DNA of 64,000 bases, taken from the NCBI GenBank assembly GCA_002573605.1, contig PDNA01000183.1, positions 1 to 64,000 on the forward strand, in the 5' to 3' direction. The stretch comes from Polytolypa hystricis UAMH7299. Taxonomy: Eukaryota; Ascomycota; Eurotiomycetes; Onygenales. Shown here piece by piece: positions 22,510 to 35,515 of this stretch (positions are counted from its first letter, which is position 1; the number at the start of each line of letters is the position of its first letter). The notes under the pieces are model-generated. The model did not search any database, was not told where the DNA came from, and saw nothing but the letters and a program-made list of their open reading frames with translations. The position numbers were made by a program, and so were the translations under genes.

Positions 22510-25500
22510 ATGCGGGGGTTGGGGGTTTGGCGCTTGCCACGGATACCAAGGTCACGAATATGTCTACCTGGGAGGAGACAATTGCCATTCTGCACACAGA
22601 GACGGTCATTGTTGACGCAGAGCTATGATAAAGGACCATCGGAGGTTAGTACAGAACGCTATTTTCAGTCCCTGCTTCGTTAGTTGTCTACTTATCTTCT
22701 GGGAATTTTGACCGCTTCCAAGTGCTAACTTAACTTTTGCTATCGTCTGCGCCTTTTGTCTTTTTATAGCCACCACTATTCGAACAGACCGTTGGAGAAC
22801 ATTTCTCAGACGTTGTGGCCAAATACGGAGACAGAACAGCGTTCGTTTGGCAGATCTCCACATATTAACGGTTGAGACATCCGGCTAACTAGATGTATTA
22901 GTGTCGTGGCAAGACATCAGAGGCAACGACTGACATATGAGGAGTTGGATCTAAAGAGCAATTCGCTGGCCCGTGGACTAGCAGCAAGAGGGGTTACAAA
23001 GGGTGATCGCGTGGCAGTATCCTTGGGCAACAGTATTGAGTTCGGAATTGTATGTACGAGGTCGTCAAGCCCTATTACTACACATGGACTCCCTACTTAC
23101 CAGCTATTCGGAGTAGACTACGTACGCATTGTTCAAGCTTGGTGCCATCCTTGTGAGTATCATATGTTTATTGATAGCTTTTGATTGTCTAATTGACCCA
23201 CGTCAGGTACCTTTGAATCCGTCGTTCAATATCAACCAAGTCGTGTCTGCGCTTGCCCATCTCGAAGCCTCGCATTTGATTATCAGTACCGAGGTGAATC
23301 TCCCTCGACGGGAACCACGGTCAAACACCCCTCTTCTCGAGCAGCTGGTTCCAGATCTCCAAAAACCAAACGTGGAGTCGCCCCTGGTTCCTTCCCTTAA
23401 GCAAATAATCATCGTGCATAATGATGGTGGTCGAGTCGACACGTCTTCACTCAACTGCACGACTTCCTTTCCTTCAGTCATGTCCGAACTTGCGCCGGAT
23501 ATGTGCCAGCTACCTCCTCAGGGATTGTCCCCGCATGACATCGTGAACATCCAATTTACATCCGGAACAACAGCTATGCCAAAAGCCGCATGTTTGTCCC
23601 ACCGATCAATCTTAAACAACGGTGCCCAGATCGGAGATCGCATGCTCCTCACCTCTGCGGACGTTGTCTGCTGTCCCCCGCCGCTATTCCATTGCTTCGG
23701 GAGTATTCTTGGGTATATGGCAACCGCAACACATGGATCAACGATAGTATTCCCCGCTGAGTCCTTCAACGCTATTGCAACGCTCAAGGCTGTCCAGGAG
23801 GAAAAGTGCACAGCTCTTTATGGGGTTCCAACAATGTTCATAGAAGAGTTGAACCTCCTGGATAGTGGGAAGGTTCCGTACGAGGGCTTTCAGTATCTGA
23901 GAACGGGAATTGCAGCTGGGAGCAGTATTCCAGCAGAAATTATGAAGAAGCTTCACAAAACACTTAACCTTACACAACTTACTATCTGCTATGGTATGAC
24001 CGAAACTAGCCCCGTCTCCGCGATGACTACAACCGACGATCCTATGGATAAGCGAATCAACTCCGTTGGGCGGCTGATGCCACATGTAGAAGCGAAGATT
24101 GTTTGTCCAACAGACCACAACAAGATACTTCCTATAGGGGAAAAGGGGGAGCTGGCTGTAAGCGGCTACCTCGTAATGAAGGGATATTGGGACGCTCCAG
24201 ATCGGACGGCTGAGGTTATGATACCAGATGACCAGGGTAAAGTCTGGATGCATGTGAGTTTCTCCTGGCAAGAAAGCTTGGTATATCCTGTTTTGAAACC
24301 TTATATTCCGAATGGGTCAACTAAGCAATACAATCCGATAATATAGACAGGTGACGAAGCCTCAATGTCTGGAGACGGATACATCACAATAACTGGTCGG
24401 ATCAAGGACCTGATCATCCGTGGTGGGGAAAATATCCATCCGCTCGAAATCGAAAACTGTCTCTTTGCCCACCCTGGCGTGCTGAATGTGTCTGTTGTTG
24501 GTGTTCCAGATGAGAGGTATGGGGAGGCAGTTGCAGCTTTTGTGGTCCCACAAGAAGATGAACAGGCTAGGATTACCGAACAGGAGATCAAAGAGTGGGT
24601 TCGGACAAAGCTGAGCCATCATCTAGGTAAGAACCCTGTCTCTCCCTTGCTGCTTATTGCACAATATCTCTCCTACTCGTGATGTGCCTTGTGCAACCCA
24701 CATGGTTCGAAGATCTGAATCTTCACCCCTCCACGAACGTCCTTGCAATGTTCAATTATTCAGCCCGACTGCTTGCCAGCAGTGTGCCCTTCCAATCACT
24801 GAAGATTGTACCAGAAAGTTGGTGTCATAAAACTCGAGGCCGATGTGCACTTGCTTTTTCCAGTCCAGGTTGCCAAGGTTTTACCCTTGGGTCCGTCCAT
24901 TGCTTGTGATGCTTGTTCTTGCCTCTCCCCCCTTGCCTCATCGATATTTTCCCTGCCTGTTACACTGACACGAGGTAATTCTCTTGATTGCCGCTGTTGT
25001 GGCGCGTTCTTGCGGCGCCAAAAACCGTGAGAAAACGCCACCAAAAGCTTCATTATTTCCTAGTCCATGGGTCATGGATGGGAAAGTATCGTGAGAATTT
25101 GCAACTCCCTGGTACCTCTGCGTTTTTTCAATTATGCTATACGGCAAACCTGTTTATTACGAACCCCCATATTGAGGGAGATGCGGCGTTGCGGCGCTTA
25201 TGAGGGGATGCATTGGTGGGCAAAAGTACTTGTGCTCTTATTCCCGCTTGGAGTCCGGCTGAGACACCTGCCCCATGCACTCGGACCTTCCATCCCACGT
25301 ATCAGGTTTTCGGGGCATCTCGCTTCGCTTACCCGTATTTCACCCCTTCACCTGTTCATCCCCGGCTCGCTGCAACAATCCCTGTGAATCTTGCCTGAGA
25401 TTTAATAGCTAGTGGCTATGGACATTGCAGGTGGTCTAGAATGGCTTGTTTGTCTGATCATTTGACCACTTGGCCTGCCAAAGGGAACCCTAGAAGAACG

Positions 25501-26452
25501 CAGCGTGCCAGGTCGACTGGTAGTCAAGCCCTGCGAGACATTTGGATGACTGAGGCCCAATTGCAATATTCTGCTGCCAGTGATTTTGATCCAAACGCGC
25601 TATAGCGCGCCAGCTGATCTCTTAACTATATGTCTTCCGGTGTTGTCCTTGGTGGTTATTTTGGCCAGAACGGACTACCCATCTGAGCAATGATATGTTT
25701 GCTTTTTCCGCTTACCCCTCCCATTCCTTTCATCGACAGCGGTGTTCCCCCACATTACTCCACAATCGTGGGTGAAGTGTACCTGGACAGTCGCACAGAC
25801 CTTTGCATTTCTCTTCTCGACTTCCTACATGCCGCGCGCCGTGCCAAGTGCCTGCGGACGGATAAAATTGGGGGTTGTCAGCATAGTACAGCAGTGTCAG
25901 CAGCATCCTTGAGCTTCTGCGGTGCATTCCCGCCAACCATTGTCTTTTTTTACACACCGCAACTCCCGCAAACAGCCGAAGCCTAGCCTCCTTCCGGCAT
26001 TCCCCCAACATATCGTGAAGGAGAAGCTACCCTTGCTCCCACTCTTTGCTTTTTGCGGGAGGCCTTGGGTAAGCTTTGGGCTTGCAGCTTCTTTGCTCTT
26101 TTTCCCAGCTCCTCTCCTCTTCTCTTTTCTAGAAGCGTCCCATTTACTCCTTGATGCCGCAAATTCTGCACACGACAGTCATTCTCCTACCCTTCACAAA
26201 ATGTTATGATTTGACTTCCCTGCAAAAACCAAAATCAAGCATCGGCGACGCTAACAAATTGCTGGCCCCCCCATTTCAACGGGGTTTGCCTTTTCTTTTC
26301 GTGGTATAGCTCCTAAGTATGTGTTCTACCTCCCTGATTCGTCTGCCCTGCCGAAGACCGCGAGTGGCAAGATCCAGAAGTTCAAACTTCGTGGACGAGC
26401 GATTGAGATACTGCGAGACCGGGCTGTGGAGGAGAAAGGGGTTGGGAAGTAA
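22510..26452 (+). CDS. ACSF2-type acyl-CoA synthetase with mitochondrial presequence
   Basis: Seven exons (22510-22644, 22770-22840, 22902-23049, 23117-23152, 23207-24253, 24347-24626, 26310-26452) keep phase and encode 619 residues, close to the 615 of human ACSF2. The N-terminus MRGLGVWRLPRIPRSR is rich in Arg and free of acidic residues over about 38 positions, typical of a mitochondrial targeting peptide. ANL-superfamily motifs are complete: phosphate loop FTSGTTAMPKAA (about 247-258), CYGMTETSP, GRIKDLIIRGGENIHP, and catalytic Lys593 in PKTASGKIQK. The enzyme should activate a carboxylic acid (probably a medium-chain fatty acid) with ATP and CoA. The C-terminus VGK is not a PTS1. Five introns are 54-125 nt, but the last one is 1683 nt (24627-26309) and isolates the catalytic-lysine exon. 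A SidI-like siderophore acyl-CoA ligase is an alternative subfamily. Confidence 0.9.
24627..26309 (+). other. Unusually long (1683-nt) intron of the acyl-CoA synthetase gene
   Basis: The donor is GGTAAG at 24626-24631 and the acceptor TATAG ends at 26309; joining them keeps phase (G|CT gives Ala) and links LSHHL to APKYVFY as in other family members. Other introns of the window are 54-151 nt. Inside I see no recognisable coding region, terminal inverted repeats or target duplication. Base composition is ordinary and CpG is present, unlike the RIP-like element at the left end. Confidence 0.75.
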
Positions 26453-29400
26453 GAGGACATAGGATTGGGACCTTGTTAGCCCGGGAATCTAGAGATATAT
26501 TTTAACATTTAGTTTTTCCTGCGCATATAGATCGTGCAACAGGCAGCTTGTCGGTAGGTGTCGTCGGATCTTGAGCCAGCGTTTCGAAGTTGTGGATTCT
26601 GAGCTGGACTGTCTTTTTGCGCATTGGAGCTGATGGATGAGCGCTTTTACTATTACTTTTTTTTTATGGGGGCGGAGCCTTGAAGCTTCGCTTCGTCTGC
26701 TTATCCTGTTACTATTTATATATATGCATAGCAACTTTTCTTGTCCTTGAAGTCAGAACCAGTTATGTATACGAGAAAGGTACTATGCGTATACTCAACT
26801 AATAGCTTGCTTGCAGGCTAATTAAGGCATGTATGCATAGCTATTATTACTTGAGATTCAAGTGCCGCTCCACTCAGCGCTAATATATTCCTCCCCCCAA
26901 AGCGTGGGTAAAAAAAGCTACATGACATCTTAGAACAGATGCAATTGGACCTGCGCCTCTCTAGTCGGAACGAAAGCAAGCTGTGCATAATATCATAATT
27001 AGCACATTATTATTAGTATCCCATAACAACAGCAATAAAGTTGTAGAAACTGTTGATCCTAGACCTAGTATCTGCACTCCATTTATTACCATAACTGATC
27101 TAGTTTTTACATTCCTGTTATTGGTACCTTTTTTTGACCTCTCTCTCTTCCAGACCATGACATCATGTCTCAGAAAATGGCATCATAATTTCTTTTCCCA
27201 GGCAGAAAAAGACAACCTCACGTGACCGGATATGTTCTCCGAATGCGAAACAAGACCTTAAAAAATAAACAAATATACAACCCGGAAAGAAAAAGTGGCA
27301 ATGGACAGAGAGAAAGAAAAGTTAGTTGGAGGAAAAAAAAGACACTCTTTGAAATAAGCAATGTATATTCGTTTTGTATTCAAGGCAGTAATGTTTGCTC
27401 GGAGACTTCTGCCCCATGTCAGTGCGCGTGTACCTACACACTGCTGTGAGCTCGGACGTCGTTGGACAGGAATGCAACTCGTCATGTGATCGGTCGTAAT
27501 CCTAGCCAAACACAACCCAGCGCTTATCTCGGTCATGCCGAAAAAAGAACTAGAAAAGTTTGCGGAACGAGAGAGAGTCGTGTCTGCAAAAGCTTCACCC
27601 CCAAACGATATTTATCCATGTATGTTTATAGAGACATGGTTACATCCGTGTATGTATATGGATGAAAGTTACCAAGAGAGAAAAGAACCCCCAAGGGGCG
27701 TTCCGTCCGGGTGGGAAGCTGATAGATGCCCCTGTTGCTGGCGGTGGTGGGGGAAGTCAGGGGGGAAAAATTGAGTGCCGGAGCTTCTGGAAAAATTTAT
27801 TCAAGACCAAACTCGACTCTTCCATGGAGTTGGTTGGTCAAGGGTGTGTGGATGTTATTTCGAGAGTTAATTATTATTTTGTTGTCATATTTCATTTGTG
27901 TGGTGGGGGCTCTTGCTTGTTTCACATTTGATGTTGGGCCTCAACTGGGCCAGCTGTGCCGTAAACTAAAACTCCACAACCCGTCAACCCCATCCTCGTG
28001 TGGAGCGCTTTTTCTTTTGGTGAACACCCTTGGACCGACCCTGATGATGGGCTTTGGTTGAATATCAAATTCGGCCAGTTCATACGAACATCTCCAGGTA
28101 GAGGATGGCGACTCCAGAGCTTTAGAAGGACCAACAATGATCAAGGCCTTGAGCACGCTGAGCTTCCAGAGGGGGCGTTCCCTAACGGTTATATATATCC
28201 AGGCTAAGGCCATCATTGCGCCATCACCCCGCGCAAGTTGCAAGTCGTGCCGCTCAATTGCCAATCTTCCTGGAGGAAACAAAAAGAACCCGCGGATCAA
28301 AATATTTCCCCTCCCAAAAGCCAAGACGAATTTCATGCAGGGTGAGAGGAACCGCCTGTTCTGGGCATTCCGCTCTCTCCCAATAATCGAGTTTGTTATC
28401 TTCGTTAAGATCTCCCTCTCGGCTCTCTTGCATCAAGGGAGGAAAAAAGATAAAAACGTTTTTAGTCCTCAATTTGCCGCGAACTAGATGCAAGTATTCC
28501 CGCACTTGGGGAGTTTTAGCGTCCAATTGATCGAACCACCCCGGCACCCAGTGCTTTCCAGGGCCGATCGAGCACTGGGTGCTTTGGGCAGGGGTGTCCT
28601 TTCTCTGCTTCTCTGATAATCTCCTGATGAGTTCAGACTGTTTGCCAGCTAATTGTTTTGCAGAATGATCCCACCAACAAGGTACCGCAAATACTCACCG
28701 AAGAATCTGATGAAAGGTTCCGCTTTTTCGGGAAATATGGAACTCAAATTTAAAGCACCAATTGCAATTTCTGGTGAAGCGAGAGGGGGGGGGGATATCA
28801 AAACAAGCTATCTCCCTTACAAGCCGATGCTTTGCGGTCCTGACAGGCTGGGGTATCGCATTGGCGGGGTGGTGTGGAGATGTGAAAAATGGCGCATGCA
28901 TAAAAGCATGCACAAGTTCCAAAGTCTTCCTCTGATTGGTTGAACATGCTCCCTCCCACATATTTGCGCTGACTAAGTTTGATAAAAGTTTGGAAACAGC
29001 GGCTAAACCAGAAACGGTAATTCCGCGGAAGGTCTCAGGAACATCTCCAGTCTGAGTGGCAATGGTGGCAGCTTGTTGAGGTCTGATTGTGTAACCAAGA
29101 CTTTTTGACACCTTTTGCCTTATGGTGGCAGTCCCTGCATTTTATTTTTCCTGTTCTTGTCTCTGGTGTTTGTAGTTGCAACACAGAAAGAAAGCCAAAC
29201 AATGTAAAACTGACTAGCGAGTTTTTGGTTAGCCCGCTGAGAGACACGCTAAACTCAACTTGACACTTTGAGAAAACGACTGTGCTTGTTTGGGAATCGC
29301 GTGGGGCAATAATGGAAACTGGATGATGTGGATGACCAAATTAATGAGGCTCCATCTGAGGGGGTTGGTGGACTGGGTTGGTGGACTGAGCGCCGAAGAG

Positions 29401-32400
29401 GGCGGTATCAATTCCGTCACGCAGCTGGGTAATTGTGTTTTTTTGCAAGGGGTTGTATACAGGCTTGGGGCGTATTGGTATGTATTAGCACTTGGTAGTT
29501 CGGTTTTCATCGTGTTTTGTATGTATGTAATAATGTACATGTACATACATACATACTCTCCAAGAGCCAAGATGGCCTTGGCCCTCTCTTGGGCTTTTTA
29601 ATAGTTTCTTGAGAAACTTTCATTTTGCTTTTTGTTTTCTTTGCTCGCCGATTTCATAACTTGTTTTCTTTGGCAGGTACGGCGAACGTTTCTCGAAGCG
29701 AAGATTTTTGTTTACTTTGAAGAGGTTGATGCGGTCAGCATCTGTATGCTGGTAATTTGGAAATCATAATCTAGTTCCGACTTATCCGTCCAAAAATCCA
29801 CAGTGACGAGGGAAAGCTCTCGTGGGTCCTATCAGGGAAAAAGGAGTGTGGGAAAAAGAAATGATTAATGTGGAACTGCAGAATAGTTGCAGCTATATTA
29901 TTTGCTTTTCTCTGGCACTTGGTTTCCCCGGAAGAATTGATGGCAAAATTATCAAAAACGAAGTTCAACGCACATTTCAATGAGGTAGGTACGGGGTATT
30001 ACGGACCTCTTGATATCGGCCCGTGGTTGGGACCAGTGTGTTTCTAGTCGTGGCATCGGCTTCTTGCAAGATGCGAGCGAGTGAGGAAGAACGAATTCGC
30101 AACCACAAATTGATATGATCCAAACAATGATGGATAAAGTGATTTCCTCGGAGCGCTCGCGATGATGTCACTGTCTGTGATTGTATCTTACGATCCTCCC
30201 GGCCTAGTTCCCCACCCACGTGCTCGTGAGTAGGCATCGGGATCGATCACCTCCGTGAAACCGATGAGATAGATACATACTACCACCACGAGGGGTTGTA
30301 CCACGGCCTCTGGGGTGGTGTGAAATGGAGGGGGCGAGGCGGAAGGCGTCTGTGAGCACTGTGCAACCGCACAGACTCCCTTGATTGGAAAGTTCTCTGC
30401 CATGATCCGTCTCTGGGCGAAAGAGCTGGCCTGCTAAGCATGTCTAAGCTTCTGGCTTTTCCATGGGAGCTTTGCTAATTTATATTTGCTTTTTTGGTTA
30501 TATTTTCTCCAGCGTATTATATGTCGTCACCCATCATCTTGAAACCCACGGGGAATTGCGGCTGAGGGGCTAGGGTTCGCAATACGTCAGGCGATGAGGC
30601 GTTATTTACCTCGCCCCCGCCTTTGGGAAGTATCATTGATGAAAGATGCAGCCTGTTTATACAGAGTTTTCGAAGTCAGGACATTGTGCACATTTAGGGT
30701 AAGGGTTCAAGGAGCAGAAAATAATGCGCACATTTCCAGTTCTCAAATCAGCCAACCCAAATAATCGTCTAGCGCCTTATTTCTCTTACCTAAAATCCAA
30801 GAAACAACCTGTCTTGCACACACACAAGAAACCAGGAACATGAAAATGGACGGACCAGTTTCTCCCGAGCTTACTGCGTCGGCAGACTCGATTCCGCCAG
30901 TATCCCCCCCTTGTCTGATTCAAGTTCAGTATATATATATGCCGGCTGAACCTGGATAGTAGATTTTGCAAGGAAGTCGGAAAGAATAGGAAATCCAATT
31001 AAATAGCTTTAATTCCTAGGAATGCATCATTGTACCCGGGATATTTCGCGCACAATCATAGCTCTTTATTTCCTTCCCTCTTACATCAAAGCTGAAAAAT
31101 CCAACCGAGTAGAACGCGGAGAAAATAATCAACATGGTGACACTCCATACAGCAGGCCTTTTTTTCTATTCATGGTCCTGCGAAAATGTTTTAGCACCTT
31201 ATTTGACTCTGGGGTTTCTACGTAGGTTTTTGCCTTTTTTGTCTTACTTTGAAACAAAACGCATTAGGTAGCTGCTGCTCATCGCGCCGGGCTTTCTGAC
31301 AGACAAAACCGCGCCTCGTAGCAAAGTGGATTGCATGCTGGCGACTGCAGAAGTTCATCATGGCATCTGATAGATGTATGTATATGTTTCCCAAAACAAT
31401 GGCTGGACAAACAGACAAATAGCCGCCAGCATATTTCGTAGAAAACGCCCCCCTTGCCTTTTCTTTTCTCTCCGTTTATTATGTATTTAATTTTCTTGAG
31501 ACAACATCCATGTCGCTGATTGGCGCTTTTAGCTATATAAACATACCGGGCCGGGGCGCAAGGACCAGGTCGTCAATGTACGATACACATACTTAAAGTG
31601 TTCCCCCCCAAGCTAGTCCGGGGAAGTTGTTACGTGCATGAACTAACACTAGGCGCGATGGCTGGCAGGCTGGGCATGTAATCTAAAGACAAAAGAAACG
31701 CCTCAAAAAGGCTTGTCTCTTTCTCTCTTGACGCTGATTGATCGATACAAAGTCTTACAACGACAATGGCTTCTTTTTTCCTTCTTTTCTTTTCTCACAC
31801 CGCTCCGGCTGATGCTTCCCCCCCAGACTCCCGGCTCTCCGTGGAGAAGATGGAGGGTGTGGATACTGCTTGCTTGTTTTACCTTTAGATGAGAGGTTAT
31901 GGCAAGTGGGCGCGTGAGGGAGAGATTCCCTCATTTGCTTGTGGGTCTTGGTTTTTTAAAATTTTCTTTTTCAATCTCCTTTCGAGCTGCGAACACTTGG
32001 CTCCTTGGGGCGTGCGTCGTCGTTCGGTGAGATGGAAGGGGTAAGGAGCGTGGGCTTTTGGCTGATGATGCCTCTCATCCTCCATTCCCTCTCCATCGAT
32101 ACACGATATTTTTAATAATATTCCGAATGGTGGATTGGAACCACGTTTTCTTTTTTGTGTTTTATGTCAGTAGTAATGTATTTTTTCTCACTCGAGAAGA
32201 ATTTGGCCTTTGCTCAGACTTATGAGGCGGTGCGTGTTTCACACTGCGCAGTGTTCAGGAGAAACCGCCTGGTGGCCAAGTTGGGCAAGTGCCCACGAGA
32301 ACATGTAGATCTGCTGCCTGCAGCATCAGATGGACGTTTTCGTCAGATTTCTTGACCTCATTCTGCTGTATATATATCCATCCGTATGCATGATCGCCCT

Positions 32401-35400
32401 TGGCATCCTGGAGTTGGGTTTTCTTTCTCACTGCCTGAGATTTTTGAGGGATGTTTTTGTTCGTGTCTAGGTGCGAATAGCGTAGGAGCAGCGCGGGATA
32501 GCTATAAGTTGACGTTTCCCCCCTTAATTGCAGTCAACCAATTCTCTCAACGATTCGCTGTCTCTCTGTCGCAATCCCATTGCTCTGATCCAAGAAACTA
32601 TCTAAAGTGGGGATAGGTTGGTTGGGCCATCCTGAGTCAGGCACATACTTCGCAGCTCTTGCAGCAAAAGCAAGATGAGAATAGAATTTTTACTTGCGCC
32701 CTGGATATCCTTATAGTCAAAATAAGCATTTGCAGCACCAGCAATGCTTAAACTTGGTCTTTTTCCTGGCGCCATGGATGAGGGGCGATGGTTAGTTGGC
32801 CCTCTGGGTGAGTTTACATCTTTGCGATGGGAAGCACAAGATACAATTTTTGGGGGTGGGAAAAGCAGCAGCTTTCAGCAGTGATACTGAAAACCGGTAT
32901 TAGTATGTAATATGACATGTTTCAGCGAAGGCCCATAACGTAATTTCCTGTACCTTTTTTAAACTTCGGCACATCTCCTTCTGCCTATTTTTGGGCGTGG
33001 GGTGCATTGGTCTTGTTCTCTTCCTCAAACTTGGTTTTTTCAATTGTATTTTTGGAAATATGCAGGTCTTTCTTATCGTGGGGGCAGTATTAGCAGATTG
33101 AAAATTACTTGCCACGGAATTGCTTACACTCCGTCATCATCGGTTGGTTCCATTCTTTTGCAAAACAAGATTGGATTAAAAGACCCTATGCTTACTCTGA
33201 GTTTGGTGTGTTCGACTTTTTAATTTGAGCTCTGTTCTCAATTGCATGGCTACAATGTGAAGATGGCAAAAGACAGATAATGCCTCTACAAGACTTTACA
33301 ATCCCCAAATGTGGAAAAAAAGCCAGGAAGACCTGGGGAGTGAAAAATAAACAAAAAAAGCTTATGAAGGAAAAAGAAAGAAAAAATAACACTGTCGCAA
33401 TGATGATCTGTGAGGCTTGGCTGGCTTGGAAGTTGGTGGTGAACAGTTCAGGCTTGGCAGCAAAAAGTCCGCCGCCTCCTCTGTGTTTCCCCAGTTTGGA
33501 TCAGCAGTTAGCGCCAAGAACCTAGCAATTTGATGGGGAAGGGCGGGCAACACTATTGTCAATGATGGGTTGTTATTTCGTCGCTGCCTGCGTGTTGTGC
33601 AGATCAGAGAAACTGCCAATTCATCCCTGGATGCGGGCATTCTGTCGATGAGAAGGGCTAGCCGAAGGACACAAGAACGCCGAGCGTGGGAAAGGTAGGG
33701 TCTTGGTCTCTTGGGTCGCCCCCTCCCCTCCCCCCGCCTCTGCCGTATGACTGCTTCGTTATTCTTGGTTATTCTTGGCGTTTCTTTCATCTTGCGTTGA
33801 TATTCGTGATAGGTTGCGCGGCCTTGGGATGGTGAGATGGAGGGATTGGGGAAGGAATTGAGAACAAACGCAACTGCTGGGGTGGATGCGAGTGTGTGCG
33901 TGTGGATGGGATTGCAGTGCATGCGGTAATAATGAATTATTACTTGGATGAACGGATTATAATGTATTTATCGGGGGAAAACCATCGATATATATAAGAG
34001 GGAAGGGGACTCCCCTTTTCTCATTATCCGCTTTCTCGATATATGACGCTTTTTGTTCTCGGAGATATTCACTTACTATAAGGTTTTCTTTTCAGATTGA
34101 ATATTATTATAGCTATCATCCTAAGAGCCCAGCAATCCATTAAATAAACAAGGGCAGACTCAAGAATAACCTCTCCACTCTGATAAACTCGACTTGATTA
34201 TTCCATCGACCCCGATATTAGACACTACGGCCAGTCAGCCTGCCAGGCGCTCATCCCGCGAAAAAGCTGAGAGCGAAGTAGCGAACCCCCTCAAACCCCC
34301 CAAACCAGCGTCATCAGCGACTTTTTAGCACCGAGGCCGGGCTAGATCGGAGCGACAACGGTGCTTCGCCAGGCCGACACATCACAGGATCGGGCTCAGC
34401 ACCTTGCTCGTACCTGCGCAGACCAGCGCCCTTCCCTCGCAACAGCACGCAGCGAGATTACGTTGTGCTTGACGTTGCTGGTGGATTATTGATTCGAACA
34501 AACACCAAGTCAGCTGCCAGACCTCATCTCTGCGGGATATACTTATATTATTCTTATTTTCGATTATTATCATATTTTTTCTCGTCAGAGAGTGTACCGC
34601 GTATCTTCGCATTCGTATTCCTTGGTTCGGTGACGGGTTTTGGCCGTCGCACCCTTGTTACGACCGCAAGAAAGCCTTACAAAACCCACTGTTACGTGAC
34701 AGAAGGACCACTTTACCACCATTGAAAAAAAAAGAATCGCAAATCCCACTGCTCGGGCCCATTTCCTAGCGCCTTCAGACAACTCCGCGGTACATTTTCA
34801 ATCCGCTGTTACCGTACCAGAGTGGCGCCCGCCATTGCCTTGTATTATTGGATACCCCCCCGGCTGGCTGCAACTGGGTCTCCCTCCTCTTCCTCCCCCC
34901 TCCAAGTTCCCTTGTAGCGCATCGTGATTGCATATCTACGTCGCTCTCCTCCGGCTGCTACCTCCAGCTCACTTCTTCCCTCTTCTTCTGTCCTGTCTTC
35001 CTGCTTCCTTCTTCTGTCTGCAAACTCTCCTCTCTTTTATTGATATCTCCACTCTTCTTCTCTTTTATCTTATCTTTATCCCCTCGAGAATTACTGGAAA
35101 TACCGCAACCCCTCGGCTTTCTGATGGGTTCTTCTGCATATCGTCCTTGTCTCCTCCCCCGTTCCTCCCTACCGGCTCAACTGGACTATAACCTCCCCCA
35201 GTATTTCCTTTGAGCGGCTAGTGCGTGTTGGTGGAGATAGTACGGCCTACATACTATCGTCGACCCAATTGAACCCTACTCGTTCCTCTTCACGTCTGAT
35301 CGAAGTACCCCCGAACAACCTCCAATAGCCGCCTTCCTCACCTCGGGTCACAACTCGATTTCCGCCAGCAACGGAGTAATACAGCATCCTCACTCGTCTG

Positions 35401-35515
35401 GCTGGTCCCGACTGTGTTATTTTTTGTTATCCGGTGGTGGTTATATCGGACGTTTCCATTCGATCTTATAGTTCCCTTAAAAAGACCTTATAGAAGAACT
35501 CCTGCATTAACGACA
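26453..35515. other. Nine-kilobase interval without a supported gene
   Basis: Many short open frames occur but none shows family similarity, splice-joined continuity or codon bias. The segment is AT-rich with long T and A runs. It contains a CpG-free patch at 26973-27220, a 12-bp perfect inverted repeat at 28544/28582, and a strongly pyrimidine-rich tract at 34880-35100 that is likely part of the leader or core promoter of the kinase gene at 35516. TATA-like alternating DNA occurs near 33985-34000. The last 1-2 kb may be a long 5' untranslated region with upstream ATGs. A non-coding RNA cannot be excluded. Confidence 0.5.
28544..28582. repeat. Perfect 12-bp inverted repeat (potential hairpin)
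   Basis: GCACCCAGTGCT at 28544-28555 is matched by AGCACTGGGTGC at 28571-28582, with a 15-base loop. The arms may be extended after a small bulge by CACCCC on the left and GGGGTG at about 28591. Function unknown. Confidence 0.75.

Noticed and set aside
24700..24730. Possible tRNA B-box (GGTTCGAAGAT) in the long intron
   Set aside because: It lacks the CC that ends a B-box, and no A-box or cloverleaf could be folded upstream.
25690..26209. Possible nested gene within the long intron
   Set aside because: Only overlapping short frames of about 95 codons without similarity; pyrimidine-rich DNA explains them.
33362..33922. Minus-strand frame of 186 codons in the gene-free interval
   Set aside because: Low-complexity Arg/Pro/Ser sequence without similarity, likely chance.
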